8,061 nt of DNA from Chloroflexota bacterium (GTDB lineage: Bacteria > Chloroflexota > Anaerolineae > Promineifilales > Promineifilaceae). The stretch spans positions 1 through 8,061 of the forward strand of contig QQUD01000349.1 of the NCBI GenBank assembly GCA_008501785.1. Direction: 5' to 3'. Position numbers and translations under genes: made by a program. The first letter of the stretch is position 1; each line of letters opens with the position of its first letter. Below are positions 6,849 to 8,061 of this stretch, one piece after another. The notes below the pieces were generated by a model, which had not been told where the DNA came from, did not search any database, and worked only from the letters and a program-made list of their open reading frames with translations.

Positions 6849-7277
6849 ATGAAAAAAGATTTTCTAGAGATTTTATTAGTTGAGGATAACGAAGATGATG
6901 TCATCATGACAATGGAAGCATTTGCAAATGCCAGAATTTCAAATGATATCCACGTTGTTAAAGATGGCGATGAAGCTATGTCTTATTTGCTACAAAAAGG
7001 TAAATACAAAGATGAAGCCTACCCTGCCTTAATTCTATTAGACATCAATTTGCCTAAAAAGAACGGTATGGAATTGCTTCAAGAAATAAAAGCGGATTCT
7101 AGTTTGCGCCATATTCCAATTATTATGTTAACAACAAGCGACCGTGAAGAAGATGTTGTTCGTTCATTTTCAAATGGTGCTTGTTCCTATATCACAAAAC
7201 CTGTTGGGTTTAGTGATTTTGTTGATGTGGCCCAAAAATTTTCGTTATATTGGGCGTTAGTCACGCATACACCGTAA
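6849..7277 (+). CDS. Single-domain response regulator, Rcp1/CheY-like
   Basis: The protein is a 142-residue lone receiver domain with no DNA-binding or enzymatic output. The acidic pocket is Glu12/Asp13 (LLVEDNEDD), the phospho-acceptor is Asp65 (LILLDINLPKKNG), the switch residue is Thr95 (IIMLTTS), and the conserved lysine is Lys117 (TKPV). The N-terminal VEDNEDD, the K-D-G-D-E-A-M-x-Y-L segment and DINLPKKNGxELL are the pattern of the Rcp1 family, whose founding members accept phosphate from phytochrome-type kinases. This fits the DLKEPLR kinases immediately upstream. With no output domain it probably acts as a phosphate shuttle or by protein contact; that is inference. It starts 59 bp after the second kinase, and the Shine-Dalgarno sequence is weak. 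The REC domain of the next gene is related but clearly distinct. Confidence 0.93.
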   Translation: MKKDFLEILLVEDNEDDVIMTMEAFANARISNDIHVVKDGDEAMSYLLQKGKYKDEAYPALILLDINLPKKNGMELLQEIKADSSLRHIPIIMLTTSDREEDVVRSFSNGACSYITKPVGFSDFVDVAQKFSLYWALVTHTP

Positions 7278-7281
7278 CCAT

Positions 7282-7303
7282 GTTGTAAAGGGGTATTTGC
7301 AAC
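7282..7303 (+). other. Short stem-loop between the two response-regulator genes
   Basis: GTTGTAAA (7282-7289) pairs with TTTGCAAC (7296-7303) over 8 bp, including one G-U pair, leaving the 6-nt loop GGGGTA. It lies between the stop at 7275-7277 and ATG 7319. There is no T-run, so it is not a standard terminator. It could tune the ratio between the lone receiver and the next protein. Confidence 0.4.
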
Positions 7304-7318
7304 AAAAGAGAAACACGA

Positions 7319-8061
7319 ATGAGACATAAACAATCTTCCCACCCCCTAAACACAAAATCTCCCATTGTTGTCTTGCTAATTGAAGATAATGAAGATGATT
7401 ATGTTCTTTTAGATGAATTTTTACCCGATGAGTTTGAGATTGTATGGTGTACAAATGCGAACTCGGCAAGAAAACATTTTGTTGATCCCAACCTTGATTT
7501 GATACTGCTTGATCATGGACTCCCCGACACAAATGCTTTGGTGTTTTTAGAAGAGATAAAACGGCATTGCCCTCACCTTCCCGTTGTTGTTCTCACTGGT
7601 AATGAAGACCCTGCGTTAGCCGTTTCTGCCATAAAACAAGGAGCAGCCAATTATTTATTAAAGGAAGAAATCTTCGAACATTTGCTGCCAGTCATACAAA
7701 CAGTCACTGGACAAACGCAGCAAATACCTGAATTTGCAAATTTAAGCGAACAAATTCAATCTAAAACACGATTTGAAGAGTCTGCAGAAAATGTATATCA
7801 AACTCTTTTAGAAACCATGAATGAAGGGTGTTTGCTGGTAACGACGAATGGCGTGATTGCATTAGCAAATGAGGCAGCTGGTCACATTACCGACACGCCT
7901 TATGATCAACTTTTAGGGACCAATGTAAGTGTGCGTTTTGACGCGGAAACGGCCGTTTATATTCAATCATTACTATCAGAATTGCAATCTGCTCAACACC
8001 CACAAACAAACAAGTTTGAAGGGATTGTTGTTGGCGAAAACAAACATCCAATTCCTGTTCT
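7319..8061 (+). CDS. REC-PAS signalling protein, N-terminal part (runs off the window)
   Basis: The frame from ATG 7319 stays open to the last base (247 codons plus 2 nt), so the C-terminus is missing. Residues ~15-130 form a receiver domain: Glu22/Asp23 (LLIEDNEDD), phospho-acceptor Asp65 (LILLDHGLPD), Thr93 (VVLTGNED) and Lys115 (YLLKEE, without the usual Pro after Lys). A linker rich in Gln and Glu (~131-157) leads to a PAS-like domain from about 158: YQTLLETMNEGCLLVTTNGVIALAN followed by a Y-x-x-L-L-G-x-N turn. PAS domains bind small ligands or cofactors, but none can be named here. REC-PAS proteins usually end in a histidine kinase, GGDEF/EAL or phosphatase module; which one cannot be told. 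The only Shine-Dalgarno candidate is a weak AAGAGA (7307-7312), and the upstream in-frame ATG at 7280 meets a stop two codons later. The gene follows the lone receiver by 41 bp and is probably co-transcribed. Confidence 0.88.
   Translation, partial: MRHKQSSHPLNTKSPIVVLLIEDNEDDYVLLDEFLPDEFEIVWCTNANSARKHFVDPNLDLILLDHGLPDTNALVFLEEIKRHCPHLPVVVLTGNEDPALAVSAIKQGAANYLLKEEIFEHLLPVIQTVTGQTQQIPEFANLSEQIQSKTRFEESAENVYQTLLETMNEGCLLVTTNGVIALANEAAGHITDTPYDQLLGTNVSVRFDAETAVYIQSLLSELQSAQHPQTNKFEGIVVGENKHPIPV

Larger units (their letters stand above)
1567..7957. repeat. Dispersed over-represented palindrome ACGGCCGT / AACGGCCGTT
   Basis: Exact ACGGCCGT begins at 1568, 1650, 2098, 2946, 3617, 5899, 6352 and 7949. 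The complete 10-mer AACGGCCGTT occurs at 1567, 3616, 6351 and 7948. Three further CGGCCG cores followed by A lie at 2906, 3234 and 4654. All eleven are inside coding sequence, and they fall in all three codon registers (for example T-A-V, N-G-R and R-P-L). None occurs in the first gene or between genes. The coordinates given span the first to the last full 10-mer. Confidence 0.85.

Noticed and set aside
7257..7532. Minus-strand frame of 91 codons opposite the start of the REC-PAS gene
   Set aside because: The plus-strand frame carries all receiver motifs; the antisense translation has no domain features.

Overview
The window most likely comes from a Chloroflexota bacterium (Anaerolineae-like). 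The clues are the Pro-Thr-Asn extracellular linker in the first gene, a Rcp1-type regulator next to DLKEPLR-type histidine kinases, and a six-helix kinase sensor module of a kind I associate with that phylum. The assignment is inference; there is no rRNA or marker gene other than mutS. All genes read on the + strand. I see no tRNA, rRNA, CRISPR array, transposase or phage gene.

Layout. (1) 1-896 is the 3' end of a secreted or surface protein: a tandem PTNTP stalk followed by four ~66-residue repeats that look like a small closed beta-propeller. (2) 897-1171 is intergenic: a strong intrinsic terminator, a possible promoter, and two related near-perfect palindromes just before the next gene. 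(3) 1172-3781 is a complete mutS (DNA mismatch recognition ATPase), with a heptanucleotide tandem repeat inside the reading frame. (4) 3906-8061 is a signalling cluster: two full-length paralogous six-helix membrane histidine kinases whose genes overlap by 11 nt, a single-domain Rcp1/CheY-like response regulator, and the 5' part of a REC-PAS protein that runs off the window end.

How they work together. MutS acts alone here (no mutL in view) and looks unrelated to the signalling cluster. The two kinases, lone receiver and REC-PAS protein are close, co-directional and partly overlapping, so they probably form one phosphorelay. The kinases have almost no extracytoplasmic domain and probably sense the membrane or a small ligand within it. 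The lone receiver has no output domain. The function of the REC-PAS protein depends on the part beyond the window.

The most unusual DNA-level signal is a palindrome, ACGGCCGT (often AACGGCCGTT). It occurs eight times exactly, plus three CGGCCG near-matches, within the coding regions from mutS onward. It falls in all three codon registers, so protein sequence does not explain it. It resembles the HIP1 phenomenon of cyanobacteria but with a different sequence. The two palindromes before mutS and the 7-bp repeat inside mutS are the next most interesting items.
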